DNA of 64,000 bases from contig NZ_CP159289.1 in assembly GCF_040448675.1 (NCBI RefSeq), positions 930,001-994,000 of the forward strand, written 5' to 3'. The position numbers and the translations under genes are program-made. A model generated the notes under the pieces. The model saw only the letters and a list, made by a program, of their open reading frames with translations. It was not told where the DNA came from and made no database searches. Shown piece by piece: positions 44,993 to 54,703 of the stretch (position 1 is its first letter; each line of letters opens with the position of its first letter). This stretch comes from Dyadobacter sp. 676 (lineage in GTDB: Bacteria > Bacteroidota > Bacteroidia > Cytophagales > Spirosomataceae).

Positions 44993-47900
44993 TTACAGGG
45001 TAATATCTAGCCCGATGGTGTAGATGCGCGGGCTTGGCACCGATGTGGCGATGCTGGCGTTGGTGCTGCCGTTGGTTCCATTCTCGGGATCCCAGAAGTT
45101 CCATTGGGGCGCCCAAAAGCCGATATTACGCACGTTTCCATAAATGCGGAGGTTCTGTACGGCCACTTTCCGGGTAACGGCCTTCGGCACGGTATAAGCC
45201 ACCGAAAGGTTCTCAAAACGCACAAAAGACTTGCTCCTGTAAACGCCGTAACCCGTCGCCGACCCCTCACTGGAATACAGGCGGGCCCATTCGTTCGAGC
45301 GGTTTTCTTCGGTCCAGTAAGGAAAAACATAGGAACTGGTACGATCCACGAAGCCGTCGCGGTTCTTCATCTGGTTGAACGGGCCTTTCTGGCCCCAGTA
45401 AGAATAGATCATAAACGACACGTCGAGACTTTTAAAAAGCTTGAACTCGTTCCGTAGCGTCCATCTGAAACGAGGCGAAGTGTAGCCCAGAAATTCCTTA
45501 TCGTCGTTGGTGAATTTACCGTCGTTGTTGACGTCCTTCAACTTGAAATCGCCCGGTTTAACGCCGTATTTAGCGGCTTCGGCTTCCTCTTCCTTCTGCC
45601 AGACGCCGAGAATCCGATAGTTCCAGATTTCATCGAGCGCTTGGCCGATAAACCAGCGGTTAGTGACGTCGTCGGCCTCCTTCCGGCCGGTCACATTCCC
45701 CGAGGCGTCCTTGATATCGACATAATTGCCATACAAATGGACAATCTTGTTGCGGTTCAGCTGGAAATTGAAACTGCTGCGCCAGGTAAAGTTCTCGCGG
45801 CGCATATTATTGGAATTCAAACTGATTTCCAGCCCCTTGTTCTGCACTTCGCCGAGGTTATCCCAGACGTTGTCGAAACCGAGTATGTTCGGCAGCGCAC
45901 GTTTGACGAGCAGGTCTTTCGTCGTCGATTTGTACAGTTCGATACTTCCTTCGACCAGGTTATTAAGGAACGCGAAATCGAGCCCGACATTCAATGCACT
46001 TGTTTTTTCCCATTTCAAATTCGGGTTCGCCATTCGGCTTACATACAGCTGGCTCACCTGATACACAGTGCCGTCGGGCTTCACATGCAGGTATTTGCCG
46101 GAAGCAAGATCGGCGAGGGCGTCATAGCGCGGGATATCCCGGTTACCGTTGTTCCCGTACGAAACCCTCAGCTTGCCGTAGTTCAGCCATTTGCCGCCCA
46201 GGAATTTTTCCTCGGTAAACACCCAGCCCAACGCAGCCGATGAAAATACCGCCCGGGGGTTCTTCTGCCCGAAGGCAGAATAACCGTCGCGGCGACTGGA
46301 CAGTGTGATCATGTATTTGTCTTTAAACGAGTAGAACAACCGGGCCATCAATGCATCGGCGGTGCTCGTCTGGTCGTCGGTGTAAACGACGGGAAGGCCG
46401 CCCGCCTGCATATTATGATAGCCGAGCACGTCGGTCGGCGTGAAGCCTTTGTTCGAAATACTGTCGCGCCAGCTTTTGAAACGTTCCGCATTCGCCAGGA
46501 AGGTCAGATCGATGTTGTGCTTCTCGTTAATCGTTTTTGTCCATTTGAGAATGTTATCGACCTGCCAGTTGAACACGGTCGAATCCTTCCTCGAAGCCCG
46601 GCCACCTTCCGCCGCCCATTCGGCATGCTTAGCCGATTCGGCGTTATAGCGATGCGAATAGTCGAAGCGGGGGGTAAAGTTGAATTGATACGTAAACCCG
46701 AACGGCAGATTGACCTTTGCAAAAATGACGGAATTCAAAGTTTGCGCGCCCTGGTCACGCGTGGTAAAGCTGGGCGCATAATAGGGATGGTTCCCACCGC
46801 TCGCCTCGCCGTTCGGTCGCCAGGAGTAATTGCCGTTGGCATCGAATTCGGACCCCCAGGGCGACAATATCCTCGCCAGATCATAGTTAACCGGCACCTG
46901 GCTTTCGTCCCTTCGGGCGAATTGCGTATTCATTCCTACCGAGAGGTGCTTGTTGACTTTCCCTTCCAGGTTCAACCGCGCGCGGACGGTGCTGTATTTG
47001 TCCCCCACGACAATGCCTTCGTTATTGAGGTAGCCAAGCGACATATAGTACGAAATACGGTCGTTTCGCCCGGAAAGGCTTACGGTGTGATCCTGCCTGA
47101 AACCCTTTTGAAATACTTTCGAATACCAATCGACGCTCTTGCCATCCTTGTAGTTCTGAATTTCCGCAGGTTGCATTCCAAGCCGTTGAAGCCATACGGT
47201 CGTTGGGTCGCCGTTGGAGCCATCGTAAGCCAGCCATTCTTCGAGCGTTACGCCCGCGGGAAGCTTGTTGGGATTGGCGAATCGGGCGGGCTCGGCGGTC
47301 GCATTGATGTTCCGCATAACCTCCTGCCGCCAGGAAATGAAGCCTTCCGGACTGAGTACGGGCTGGTTTTTAGCTACTTCCGCAAAACCGAAATTGCTGT
47401 TGATGTTAATCACCGGCTTGCCTTCCTTGCCTTTTTTTGTGGTGATCAGAATAACGCCGCTGGCCGCCTTCGCACCGAATACCGCCGAAGAACTCGCATC
47501 TTTGAGGACATCGATCGTCTCGATATCATTGGGATTGATGTCCTCCAAACCGCCGTAGTAAATGGTACCGTCCAGCACGATCAACGGACTTGAACCAGCA
47601 TTAATCGAGTTTTGCCCGCGTACCGAAAGGCTGCCGCCGCCTTTTGCGGAGGTCGAAAACCCTACATTCATCCCCGGTACGTTGCCGCGCAGCACATCCT
47701 GGACCGATTGCGGGTTTTCATTTTCGAGACGCGTCGCATTTACCTGCGAAACGGCGCCGGTCAGATCGCGCTTTTTCTGCGTGCCGTAACCGACTACAAC
47801 CACTTCGTTCAGCGTCTTCTGATCGGTAACCAGCGAAACGTCGACAACACTCGCGTTGCCCGTTTCCCGCTCCTCTGTAACGTAGCCCACGGCCGAAAAC

Positions 47901-48190
47901 ACCAGCACCGCGGAATTGCCCGGGATGTCGATGGTGTATTTCCCTTCCGCGTTGGTTGTCGTTCCCTGGTTGGTGCCTTTAACGACCACCGTTACGCCCG
48001 GAACAGGCGCGTTTCCTTCTTTGGCCAGTACGGTGCCGGTAATGGTTTTATCGGCTTTAACTACCTGGCCAACCCCGGCGAGCGGACTCGCGACGACACT
48101 GGCGGGCATTGGCGGATGCAGGCATATTGCCCATATGCATACCCCGCTCATGCGCCGCAAAGAGGTGAGAATTCCTTTTGTGATGTGCAT
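44993..48190 (-). CDS. SusC/RagA-family TonB-dependent transporter (pair 2)
   Basis: 1065 residues. The signal region ends near MPASVVASPLAG, the carboxypeptidase-like domain starts TITGTVLAKEGNAPVPGVTV, and the LNEVVVVGYGTQKKRDLTGA motif and plug segment SPLIVLDGTIYYGG follow. Then comes ASSSAVFGAKAASGVILITT and a barrel ending SPRIYTIGLDITL. It contains one run of six G in frame (46669-46674), showing that runs of six are not broken in this sequence. The two-gene unit has its own upstream spacer after a terminator at 48344-48375. Confidence 0.92.
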   Translation of the reverse strand: MHITKGILTSLRRMSGVCIWAICLHPPMPASVVASPLAGVGQVVKADKTITGTVLAKEGNAPVPGVTVVVKGTNQGTTTNAEGKYTIDIPGNSAVLVFSAVGYVTEERETGNASVVDVSLVTDQKTLNEVVVVGYGTQKKRDLTGAVSQVNATRLENENPQSVQDVLRGNVPGMNVGFSTSAKGGGSLSVRGQNSINAGSSPLIVLDGTIYYGGLEDINPNDIETIDVLKDASSSAVFGAKAASGVILITTKKGKEGKPVININSNFGFAEVAKNQPVLSPEGFISWRQEVMRNINATAEPARFANPNKLPAGVTLEEWLAYDGSNGDPTTVWLQRLGMQPAEIQNYKDGKSVDWYSKVFQKGFRQDHTVSLSGRNDRISYYMSLGYLNNEGIVVGDKYSTVRARLNLEGKVNKHLSVGMNTQFARRDESQVPVNYDLARILSPWGSEFDANGNYSWRPNGEASGGNHPYYAPSFTTRDQGAQTLNSVIFAKVNLPFGFTYQFNFTPRFDYSHRYNAESAKHAEWAAEGGRASRKDSTVFNWQVDNILKWTKTINEKHNIDLTFLANAERFKSWRDSISNKGFTPTDVLGYHNMQAGGLPVVYTDDQTSTADALMARLFYSFKDKYMITLSSRRDGYSAFGQKNPRAVFSSAALGWVFTEEKFLGGKWLNYGKLRVSYGNNGNRDIPRYDALADLASGKYLHVKPDGTVYQVSQLYVSRMANPNLKWEKTSALNVGLDFAFLNNLVEGSIELYKSTTKDLLVKRALPNILGFDNVWDNLGEVQNKGLEISLNSNNMRRENFTWRSSFNFQLNRNKIVHLYGNYVDIKDASGNVTGRKEADDVTNRWFIGQALDEIWNYRILGVWQKEEEAEAAKYGVKPGDFKLKDVNNDGKFTNDDKEFLGYTSPRFRWTLRNEFKLFKSLDVSFMIYSYWGQKGPFNQMKNRDGFVDRTSSYVFPYWTEENRSNEWARLYSSEGSATGYGVYRSKSFVRFENLSVAYTVPKAVTRKVAVQNLRIYGNVRNIGFWAPQWNFWDPENGTNGSTNASIATSVPSPRIYTIGLDITL

Positions 48191-48343
48191 AGGTCAGTGG
48201 ATTAAGATAATGTTTAGGTGAAATATACCACCCTGACGCCACCCAGTCCAGCGTGCCCCTGCTCAATAACAGTCCTAATTTTTAACCGGATAATACCATT
48301 GATCCTCCGGTAAGATTTTTTACAAATGCCTCTCTTCCAAAAC

Positions 48344-48375
48344 AAAAAAGGATGGCCGCACAAGGCAACCATCCT
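48344..48375 (-). terminator. Terminator after susD of pair 3
   Basis: On the minus strand AGGATGGTTGC and GCGGCCATCCT pair (seven Watson-Crick pairs at the base, G-T pairs near the loop) and are followed by T6. It separates the pair-3 and pair-2 transcription units. Confidence 0.7.
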
Positions 48376-48398
48376 CTTCATTGGAATAGCGTGAGCCG

Positions 48399-50066
48399 TC
48401 AGTAGCCCGGGTTCTGCGGGAACACCGACTTCCCATCCGATGTTTTCGCGCTCCGGTCGATCTGAGTCTGAGGGATCGGTCTCAACACATGGTATGGCTG
48501 GATGTTAGACGCCTGCGGATTGTATTTTTTCACCCGCTCCACCAGCAGCCCCCAGCGCTTCAGGTCCAGCCAGCGTGTTTGTTCTCCCGCCAGTTCCCTT
48601 GCACGCTCCTCGATAATCGTTTCCATAGTGAGGTCTTTGCCCGCGATGAGCATTTTGTCCTTTTTTCCGGGCCAGCCTGCACGGTACCGTACGACATTCA
48701 ATGCTTCGGCAGCACCCGCCTTATCGCCCGATTGCAGTAGTGCTTCCGCAAGCATCAGGTAAACATCCGCCAGACGTACCACATAGTAATCTCGGCTACC
48801 CGCTTCGTAGGTCATATCAGGGCGCTTGGAATCGAAGAACTTCTGTAATGTGGGGAATAATGCCTCCGTATATTTGCTGGGTACGAGCACCTGATAAGGC
48901 TTCTTGGCGCGTTCCTCCTTGCTCATTTCGTAGCCTGGAATAAAGATTGTCGTATCGCCGGCGGCAAAAGTTACTTTCGTTTTGGAGTCATCGAATGACG
49001 CCGCATTATAAGTTCCCGGATTGTTGGAAAGCCAGGTGTCGCGGAACGTCTTTTTATAGCGCGAGTCGTTGGTACGATCGGCAAACACGGTGTTGAGCAG
49101 GTACTCGGTCGGTCTGAGACGCTTGAACGGGCGGCCCCAATAGGTATCGCGCTTCATGCCCGGCTGCACATCATACTGCATTCCGAAATACAGGTGCAGG
49201 CTGTTACCAGTCCCGTTGGTCAGAGGATCGGTAGTGTATTGCACGGCGAACACGACTTCGGAGTGGTTCTGGTTGTTTTCGTCAAAAACCGCCGAGAAAT
49301 CGTCGAGTAGTTTGTAGCCATATTTGGTCGAAACCTCCTTTAACAGATCAGCGGCTTTGGTAAAATCATCCGGCGATTTTTCGGTCGAATATCCCTTTGC
49401 CAAATACACTTTTGCCAGCAGGGCCTGCGCATGCGGCTTGGTAGCGCGACCGTAGTCGCTCGACTGTGCTTTGGGTTCAAGGTCGGTTACCGCGTCGCTA
49501 AGGTCTTTGATGATCGCAGCGTACATTTCAGCATCGGTTGCCCGCTTGGTTTCCTTGGTTGGAACCAAAGTTTCAGTCAGGCGAAGGTCTACGCCGCCGT
49601 ACTGCTGATGCAGGATATAATAATAATGTCCACGCAGAAATTTGGCCTCTGCAACGCGTAATTTTTTAACATTATCGGCAATGCCCGTTACATTCGGGGC
49701 CCGGTCGATAACGGCGTTACAGGTGTTGATCCCTTTATACAGTTCATCCCAGGTTGTGGCCAGGTAATCGACGGTCGGGTTCAGCTGGCCGTCGTAAAAA
49801 TGGAAACCTTTGTAGCCTCCATCCGCACCGGTTGCGTAGATGTCGGTGCCATATTCTGTCATGGTGAGGCCCTGCTGGGTTGCATAGTAAAAGCGGAGTG
49901 ACGAGTAAGCTGCCCTTACCCCATCTTCAAACCCCTTGGCGGTATTCAGATAGTCATTGCCGACGCCCGAGACAATTTTTTCGTCCAGCACATCTTTACA
50001 TCCCTGCCCAGCCAACATCAAAGCGACCATACCGCATACCACAATTGATTTTCTTATATTTTTCAT
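48399..50066 (-). CDS. SusD/RagB-family lipoprotein (pair 3)
   Basis: 555 residues, signal MKNIRKSIVVCGMVALMLAG with lipobox GQGC. SusD pattern: RVAEAKFLRGHYYYILHQQY, VVRLADVYLMLAEALLQSGD, IIEERARELAGEQTRWLDLK and VLRPIPQTQIDRSAKTSDGK near the end. It follows its SusC by 37 bp and is closed by a hairpin. Confidence 0.92.
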   Translation of the reverse strand: MKNIRKSIVVCGMVALMLAGQGCKDVLDEKIVSGVGNDYLNTAKGFEDGVRAAYSSLRFYYATQQGLTMTEYGTDIYATGADGGYKGFHFYDGQLNPTVDYLATTWDELYKGINTCNAVIDRAPNVTGIADNVKKLRVAEAKFLRGHYYYILHQQYGGVDLRLTETLVPTKETKRATDAEMYAAIIKDLSDAVTDLEPKAQSSDYGRATKPHAQALLAKVYLAKGYSTEKSPDDFTKAADLLKEVSTKYGYKLLDDFSAVFDENNQNHSEVVFAVQYTTDPLTNGTGNSLHLYFGMQYDVQPGMKRDTYWGRPFKRLRPTEYLLNTVFADRTNDSRYKKTFRDTWLSNNPGTYNAASFDDSKTKVTFAAGDTTIFIPGYEMSKEERAKKPYQVLVPSKYTEALFPTLQKFFDSKRPDMTYEAGSRDYYVVRLADVYLMLAEALLQSGDKAGAAEALNVVRYRAGWPGKKDKMLIAGKDLTMETIIEERARELAGEQTRWLDLKRWGLLVERVKKYNPQASNIQPYHVLRPIPQTQIDRSAKTSDGKSVFPQNPGY

Positions 50067-50103
50067 TTATCAGTATCTTTTAAAAAATTTCAAAACCTGG
50101 TCG

Positions 50104-53100
50104 TCAGAACTTCGCGTTCACGCCTAATGTAATCACCATCGTCGCAGGGGTCACACCGGTGCCACCGGCTGCGAGGCCGGTAGTTTCAGGGTCAACGCCG
50201 TTGTATTTGCTACGGTACTTGGCCCAGATGAATGGCTGCTGAATGCTTGAATACAAGCGCAGCGATTCCATTCCTAACTTTTTCGACAATTCGGGTGTGA
50301 ATGTGTATCCTACGTTCACGTTTCTTAACTTCACAAACGTTCCGTCGAAATAAGTAAGCGTGCTGCCATACACTGGAAACTCTTGGTTGCTTTTCGGGCG
50401 GGGAAATTCGTTGGTCGGATTGTTGGGCGTCCAGTAATCTACTTTCATTTGCTGGTAACGGCCTGCCAACGCATTGTTGTTGCGGTGGAACTCGCTACGG
50501 ATCAGGTTACCTACGCGTGCAAAGAAGAAGAACGAAAGATCAAATCCCTTGAAATTGAAACGGTTGGTGATCCCGGCGCTGAAATCGGGCACATCGGAAC
50601 CGATAATCTCCCGGTCGGATGCATTGATTTTCCCGTCGCCGTTGATATCCTTGATCTTGATCTGGCCCACTTCACTGGCGAACGACTTCGCAGCATCGGC
50701 CTCATTGGTTTGCCAGATGCCTATTTTTCTGTAATCGTATACCGTACTGAGCGGGCGGCCGATGAACCAGCCGTTACCTATGTCGTCCACCTTGCCATTA
50801 TAAAGGGACAAGATCGCCTCGGTATTTTTGGTGAATGTGAAATCGGTAGTCCATTTGAAACCGCCCGAAGAGTTAATATTATTGGTAGTTACACTCAACT
50901 CGATACCGCGGTTGCGGGTCTCGCCCACGTTGCGGGTAACCGCAGCGTAACCGATAGATCCCGGCAACTGATCAGACAACAGCAATGCAGTGGTATTGGT
51001 TTGATAAAACTCCAACGAGCCCTGAACCTTTCCGCGGATAAAGCTGAAATCGAGGCCGACGTTGGCGGTAGCGGATGATTCCCATCGCAAATCCGGGTTT
51101 CCTATCCTATCCGGACGGTACCCATACGCCGGCGTCGTATTCCATGCATAGCTGGTGCGGCCCAGGAAAGCCTGCGTCTGGTACGGGGCCAGACCGGTGT
51201 TTCCTACTTTACCCCATCCTGCGCGGATTTTAAGCAAATCGATCCAGCTTACGCTTTTGAGGAAATCCTCGTTACCCAAGTTCCAACCAACTGCAATACC
51301 CGGAAAGTTACCATACTTGCTGTTTTCACCGAAACGGCTCGAACCATCGCGGCGCATGGTTAACGTCACCAGATATTTGTCATTGTAATCGTAATTCACA
51401 CGGCCCATGAAAGAGTTGATCTGCCATGGAATGTAGCCGCTTGTGGGAGAAAATATAGTCGTTGCGGCTCCGAGATTGTAAAACGATTGTGTCTCCACTG
51501 GAACCCCTTGAACGCTCGCACTAAAAATTTCTGCGCGATCTTTCTGGAACGAATGTAGTAATGTCACATTCAAATTATGCTTTCCCCCGAAGGTCTTACT
51601 ATAATTGATAATATTCTCCAGAGTCCAGTTGAAGGCGAACCCTTGCAACACTTTTGCCTGGGAATCTCCTCCTTTTCGAGCGTTCGTTTGTGAGCCGATA
51701 AACCGTCCATAACGGCTGAGGGTAAAATCAGGACCAAAGTTAACACGGTATTTTAACCCGGGCAGAATACTGAACTCTGTGTAAAGGCTATTGAATATAC
51801 GGTAGCGTTTGAGCTCGGCAACCTGCGCGCCGGGAACCAGTTCCGCAAGCGGGTTGGTCAGCAACGCATCATTGGTAGGTGAGAAAATCAGCTTGCCATT
51901 GTCGTCATAAGGAACGGCCAGCGGATTTTGGTTAATCGTCATTCCGTAAGTGTTCAGAGAGTCACCATTGCGGATGCTGTTCATCATATACGACGACAAA
52001 CCTACTTTCAACCACTTGTTGACCTGATGATCGATATTTGAACGGAGCGACAAGCGGGTGAAATTGGCCTCCTTCACTACACCTTTGTCACGGAAAAAGC
52101 CGCCCGAAATATAGAACTGCGTCCGATCGCTTCCTCCCTGGACGCCCACCGAGTGGTTCTGCATTACCCCCGTGCTGATCACCAGGTCCTGCCAGTCGGT
52201 GCTGGTGCCGTTGGCGATACCTTTTGCCACGTTCGGGTCACCGCCGAGTACCGCCACTTTCGCATCCGCTTCGGCATTGATCACGCCGGTCGGGATCGGA
52301 TTGCCCGCAGCATCCTTGTAGCCGCCGGTAGCACGGTAAGCCTCGCGCACGAACTCCGCAAATTCGGGCCCGCTGAACAGCTTCACTTTGTCGAGTGCTT
52401 TGGAAAAACCTACATACCCGTCGTAGCTGACGGTCGTTTTGCCTTTCTGGCCGCCACGCTTGGTGGTGACGATCACCACCCCGTTCGCCCCGCGTGAACC
52501 ATAGATCGCAGTGGCGGTGGCGTCTTTCAAAACCTCCATCGACTGGATGTCGTTGGGGTTCATATCCTCATAACCTCCCGCCAGCGGGATACCGTCGACT
52601 ACATATAAGGGATCATTACCTGCATTGAACGAACGACGGCCACGGATCAGGATCTTCGGCACCGTTCCCGGCTTGGAGCCCGACTGCGTCACGTCCACCC
52701 CCGCGGCACGTCCCTGCAACGCCTGCCCCAGGTTGGTAATGGGCATTTCATTGATTTCTTTGGAACCAACCGACGAAATCGCGCCGGTCAGCTGACTTTT
52801 CTTTTGCGTACCATAACCTACGACCACAACCTCCGTCAATATTTTCTGGTCGCTGGCGAGCGCAATGTCGATCACACTTTTGTTACCAACAGCCACTTCC
52901 TGCGTTGTGAAACCCACTGCTGAAAACACCAGAACCGCGTTGTCATCCGGCACGCTTAGCTTGAAGGAACCCTCTGCGTCGGTATTCGTACCTGTTTTGC
53001 TTCCTTTCAACACTACCGAAACGCCGGGAATCGGTTGGTTATCCTCAACGGAGATTACCTTTCCCGAAACCGTCCTGTCGATAACCCTGATGGCCGGATT

Positions 53101-53226
53101 TGTAGGCCTTGTTGCGAAAGCCTGCCCTGTAAAACCCGTCATCACCGCACCGGCCATTGCCCAACGCATCATACAATGGCCAATACTTGTAAAGTTTCTT
53201 TTCATACGCATTGATTGTTTAACCAT
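50104..53226 (-). CDS. SusC/RagA-family TonB-dependent transporter (pair 3)
   Basis: 1040 residues; alternative starts at the next two Met (down to 53205, MKRNFTSIGHCMM) are equally plausible. Signal region ends TGQAFATRP; the carboxypeptidase-like domain starts VSGKVISVEDNQPIPGVSVV; LTEVVVVGYGTQKKSQLTGA, the plug motif NDPLYVVDGIPLAGGYEDMN and ATATAIYGSRGANGVVIVTT follow. The barrel ends ATMVITLGVNAKF. The gene opens a separate transcription unit after a 500 bp spacer. Confidence 0.92.
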   Translation of the reverse strand: MVKQSMRMKRNFTSIGHCMMRWAMAGAVMTGFTGQAFATRPTNPAIRVIDRTVSGKVISVEDNQPIPGVSVVLKGSKTGTNTDAEGSFKLSVPDDNAVLVFSAVGFTTQEVAVGNKSVIDIALASDQKILTEVVVVGYGTQKKSQLTGAISSVGSKEINEMPITNLGQALQGRAAGVDVTQSGSKPGTVPKILIRGRRSFNAGNDPLYVVDGIPLAGGYEDMNPNDIQSMEVLKDATATAIYGSRGANGVVIVTTKRGGQKGKTTVSYDGYVGFSKALDKVKLFSGPEFAEFVREAYRATGGYKDAAGNPIPTGVINAEADAKVAVLGGDPNVAKGIANGTSTDWQDLVISTGVMQNHSVGVQGGSDRTQFYISGGFFRDKGVVKEANFTRLSLRSNIDHQVNKWLKVGLSSYMMNSIRNGDSLNTYGMTINQNPLAVPYDDNGKLIFSPTNDALLTNPLAELVPGAQVAELKRYRIFNSLYTEFSILPGLKYRVNFGPDFTLSRYGRFIGSQTNARKGGDSQAKVLQGFAFNWTLENIINYSKTFGGKHNLNVTLLHSFQKDRAEIFSASVQGVPVETQSFYNLGAATTIFSPTSGYIPWQINSFMGRVNYDYNDKYLVTLTMRRDGSSRFGENSKYGNFPGIAVGWNLGNEDFLKSVSWIDLLKIRAGWGKVGNTGLAPYQTQAFLGRTSYAWNTTPAYGYRPDRIGNPDLRWESSATANVGLDFSFIRGKVQGSLEFYQTNTTALLLSDQLPGSIGYAAVTRNVGETRNRGIELSVTTNNINSSGGFKWTTDFTFTKNTEAILSLYNGKVDDIGNGWFIGRPLSTVYDYRKIGIWQTNEADAAKSFASEVGQIKIKDINGDGKINASDREIIGSDVPDFSAGITNRFNFKGFDLSFFFFARVGNLIRSEFHRNNNALAGRYQQMKVDYWTPNNPTNEFPRPKSNQEFPVYGSTLTYFDGTFVKLRNVNVGYTFTPELSKKLGMESLRLYSSIQQPFIWAKYRSKYNGVDPETTGLAAGGTGVTPATMVITLGVNAKF

Positions 53227-53726
53227 TAATAGTTCACCATAAACTGTCCATTCTGACGATCACTTGATAGATCCCCCCTTACAAATAGTTATATTTTTTC
53301 TTTTAATAGTTACAAATAGACACAGAGTTACTTAGCACAGATTTGTAACCAACCTGTAAAAAACATTTTATCCGGAAAGAGGCTTAGGGACGAAGGGCAT
53401 TATCGACTTCTCTCACAGGCTTATTTGAACAATTCCAATAAGCCTATTTATTGTACTTAAAATACAATTCGGAAATCATTCGGAGGATAGAAATTCGGGG
53501 AGAGAATTGAAAACGATCGACGAAGTTTATTTATGCAATCGTTATCGGGAACGTTGCCAAAGTAGGCTCGTTTCGATATTTTATTATAAAATATTTACAC
53601 AAAGCAATACAAAAATGCCATATCCGCCGGGTGCGTTTTACATAAATATTGCACTTAACCAATATTTTGTAAAATAATAACCCAGCAGACATGGCTGTCT
53701 GGATGTTGATGAAGGCTAATCTGACA
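53227..53726. other. 500 bp AT-rich spacer with TTACAAATAG repeats
   Basis: No gene is visible. TTACAAATAG occurs at 53279-53288 and again at 53310-53319 (31 bp apart), and GTTACAAAT at 53309-53317 has an exact reverse complement ATTTGTAAC at 53341-53349. On the minus strand these give TTTGTAA boxes that could be promoter or regulator elements of the SusC gene that starts at 53226. Two longer AT-rich tracts follow towards 53690. A run of six C at 53273-53278 is intergenic. Confidence 0.45.
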
Positions 53727-54701
53727 CTATTTGTAGTTGTCAGGATTCTCGTCCTGCCATTCGTTTACACCGTCGCGAATGCGGTTGCGGAATGTGAGCG
53801 TGTCCTGCGCATACGAGACCGTACCGTCCTCGTTTTCATACTTATAACTCAAAAACAACTTGCGGTCCTGCAACAGCTTCGAGCGGTTGAAAGTACTGCT
53901 GCCGTCGGGTTTTACGTCGATGGCGGAACCGTCGGCCCTGCTGATTTTTATATTGCTCCCTTCGAGTGTGATTTTAAACGAGCCTTCCTGGTCGCTGATC
54001 TTGTTCGTCACAAGGGCGTCGGGTGCTACGGTTTTAAGTTTGACAATCTTCGCCTCGGGAGAAGGTATGGTGGTGTAGTACTTCACGGTTTTTACGATCT
54101 TGCCGGTTGCGTCTTTTACGGTCGTTACACCACCGTGCCAGTAGTTTCCGAAAAGCATGTTCTCGTATTTGAGCGCCACCACGGCCGAACGTTTCGCACC
54201 AAGTACCGAATCGGCATCGGCGGAGGTGATATAGAAAGGAATGGCATACTCAGGGCGGATCGTGGCCGCATCTTTCAGGAACCTTGCGGAATCGGCCCGG
54301 ATTACCACCGACCCCATGTGCGAACCGGCCTTGATCACCATTTTCGAATTGTCGGAGATCGTAAAGTAGTCGGCAGGCATTGGTTTCAGCGTGTCCACGT
54401 CCGCAATAGCCTCCTGGATATAGCCCGCACCGGCTTTCATCGCCGCCAGGACGTCGCCGTTCACGAGCGCCGGGTCCATACGGAAGTTTACGACACGGTC
54501 CTGGCGGTTTTCGCGTACACCGGCCAGCGCCGCGCCGACTTCTATTTTCATCCCCTCGCCCACCACGAATGTGCGTACGTTGGTCTGGTACATAAAATAC
54601 ACCGAAGTGTAGTCGAAATCCTTGATATAATCGTCATAACAGGCGCTCAGGGCCATAGTCAGCCCGAGGGCTGCCGCAATTCTTTTTTTCATTACATTCA
54701 T
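53727..54701 (-). CDS. DUF1735-type surface lipoprotein (SusE/F role)
   Basis: 324 residues with signal MNVMKKRIAAALGLTMALSA and lipobox LSAC. The N-terminal half (VYFMYQTNVRTFVVGEGMKI and VNFRMDPALV...PADYFTI) is a DUF1735-like immunoglobulin domain; the C-terminal half is beta-rich (EGSFKITLEGSNIKISRADG). Such proteins accompany SusCD pairs and bind ligand or stabilise the complex. It follows SusD by 2 bp and ends the five-gene operon. Confidence 0.8.
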   Translation of the reverse strand: MNVMKKRIAAALGLTMALSACYDDYIKDFDYTSVYFMYQTNVRTFVVGEGMKIEVGAALAGVRENRQDRVVNFRMDPALVNGDVLAAMKAGAGYIQEAIADVDTLKPMPADYFTISDNSKMVIKAGSHMGSVVIRADSARFLKDAATIRPEYAIPFYITSADADSVLGAKRSAVVALKYENMLFGNYWHGGVTTVKDATGKIVKTVKYYTTIPSPEAKIVKLKTVAPDALVTNKISDQEGSFKITLEGSNIKISRADGSAIDVKPDGSSTFNRSKLLQDRKLFLSYKYENEDGTVSYAQDTLTFRNRIRDGVNEWQDENPDNYK

Positions 54702-54703
54702 AT

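Noticed and set aside
46415..47593. 392-codon open frame on the plus strand
   Set aside because: Antisense to susC of pair 2, whose plug and barrel motifs are unmistakable.
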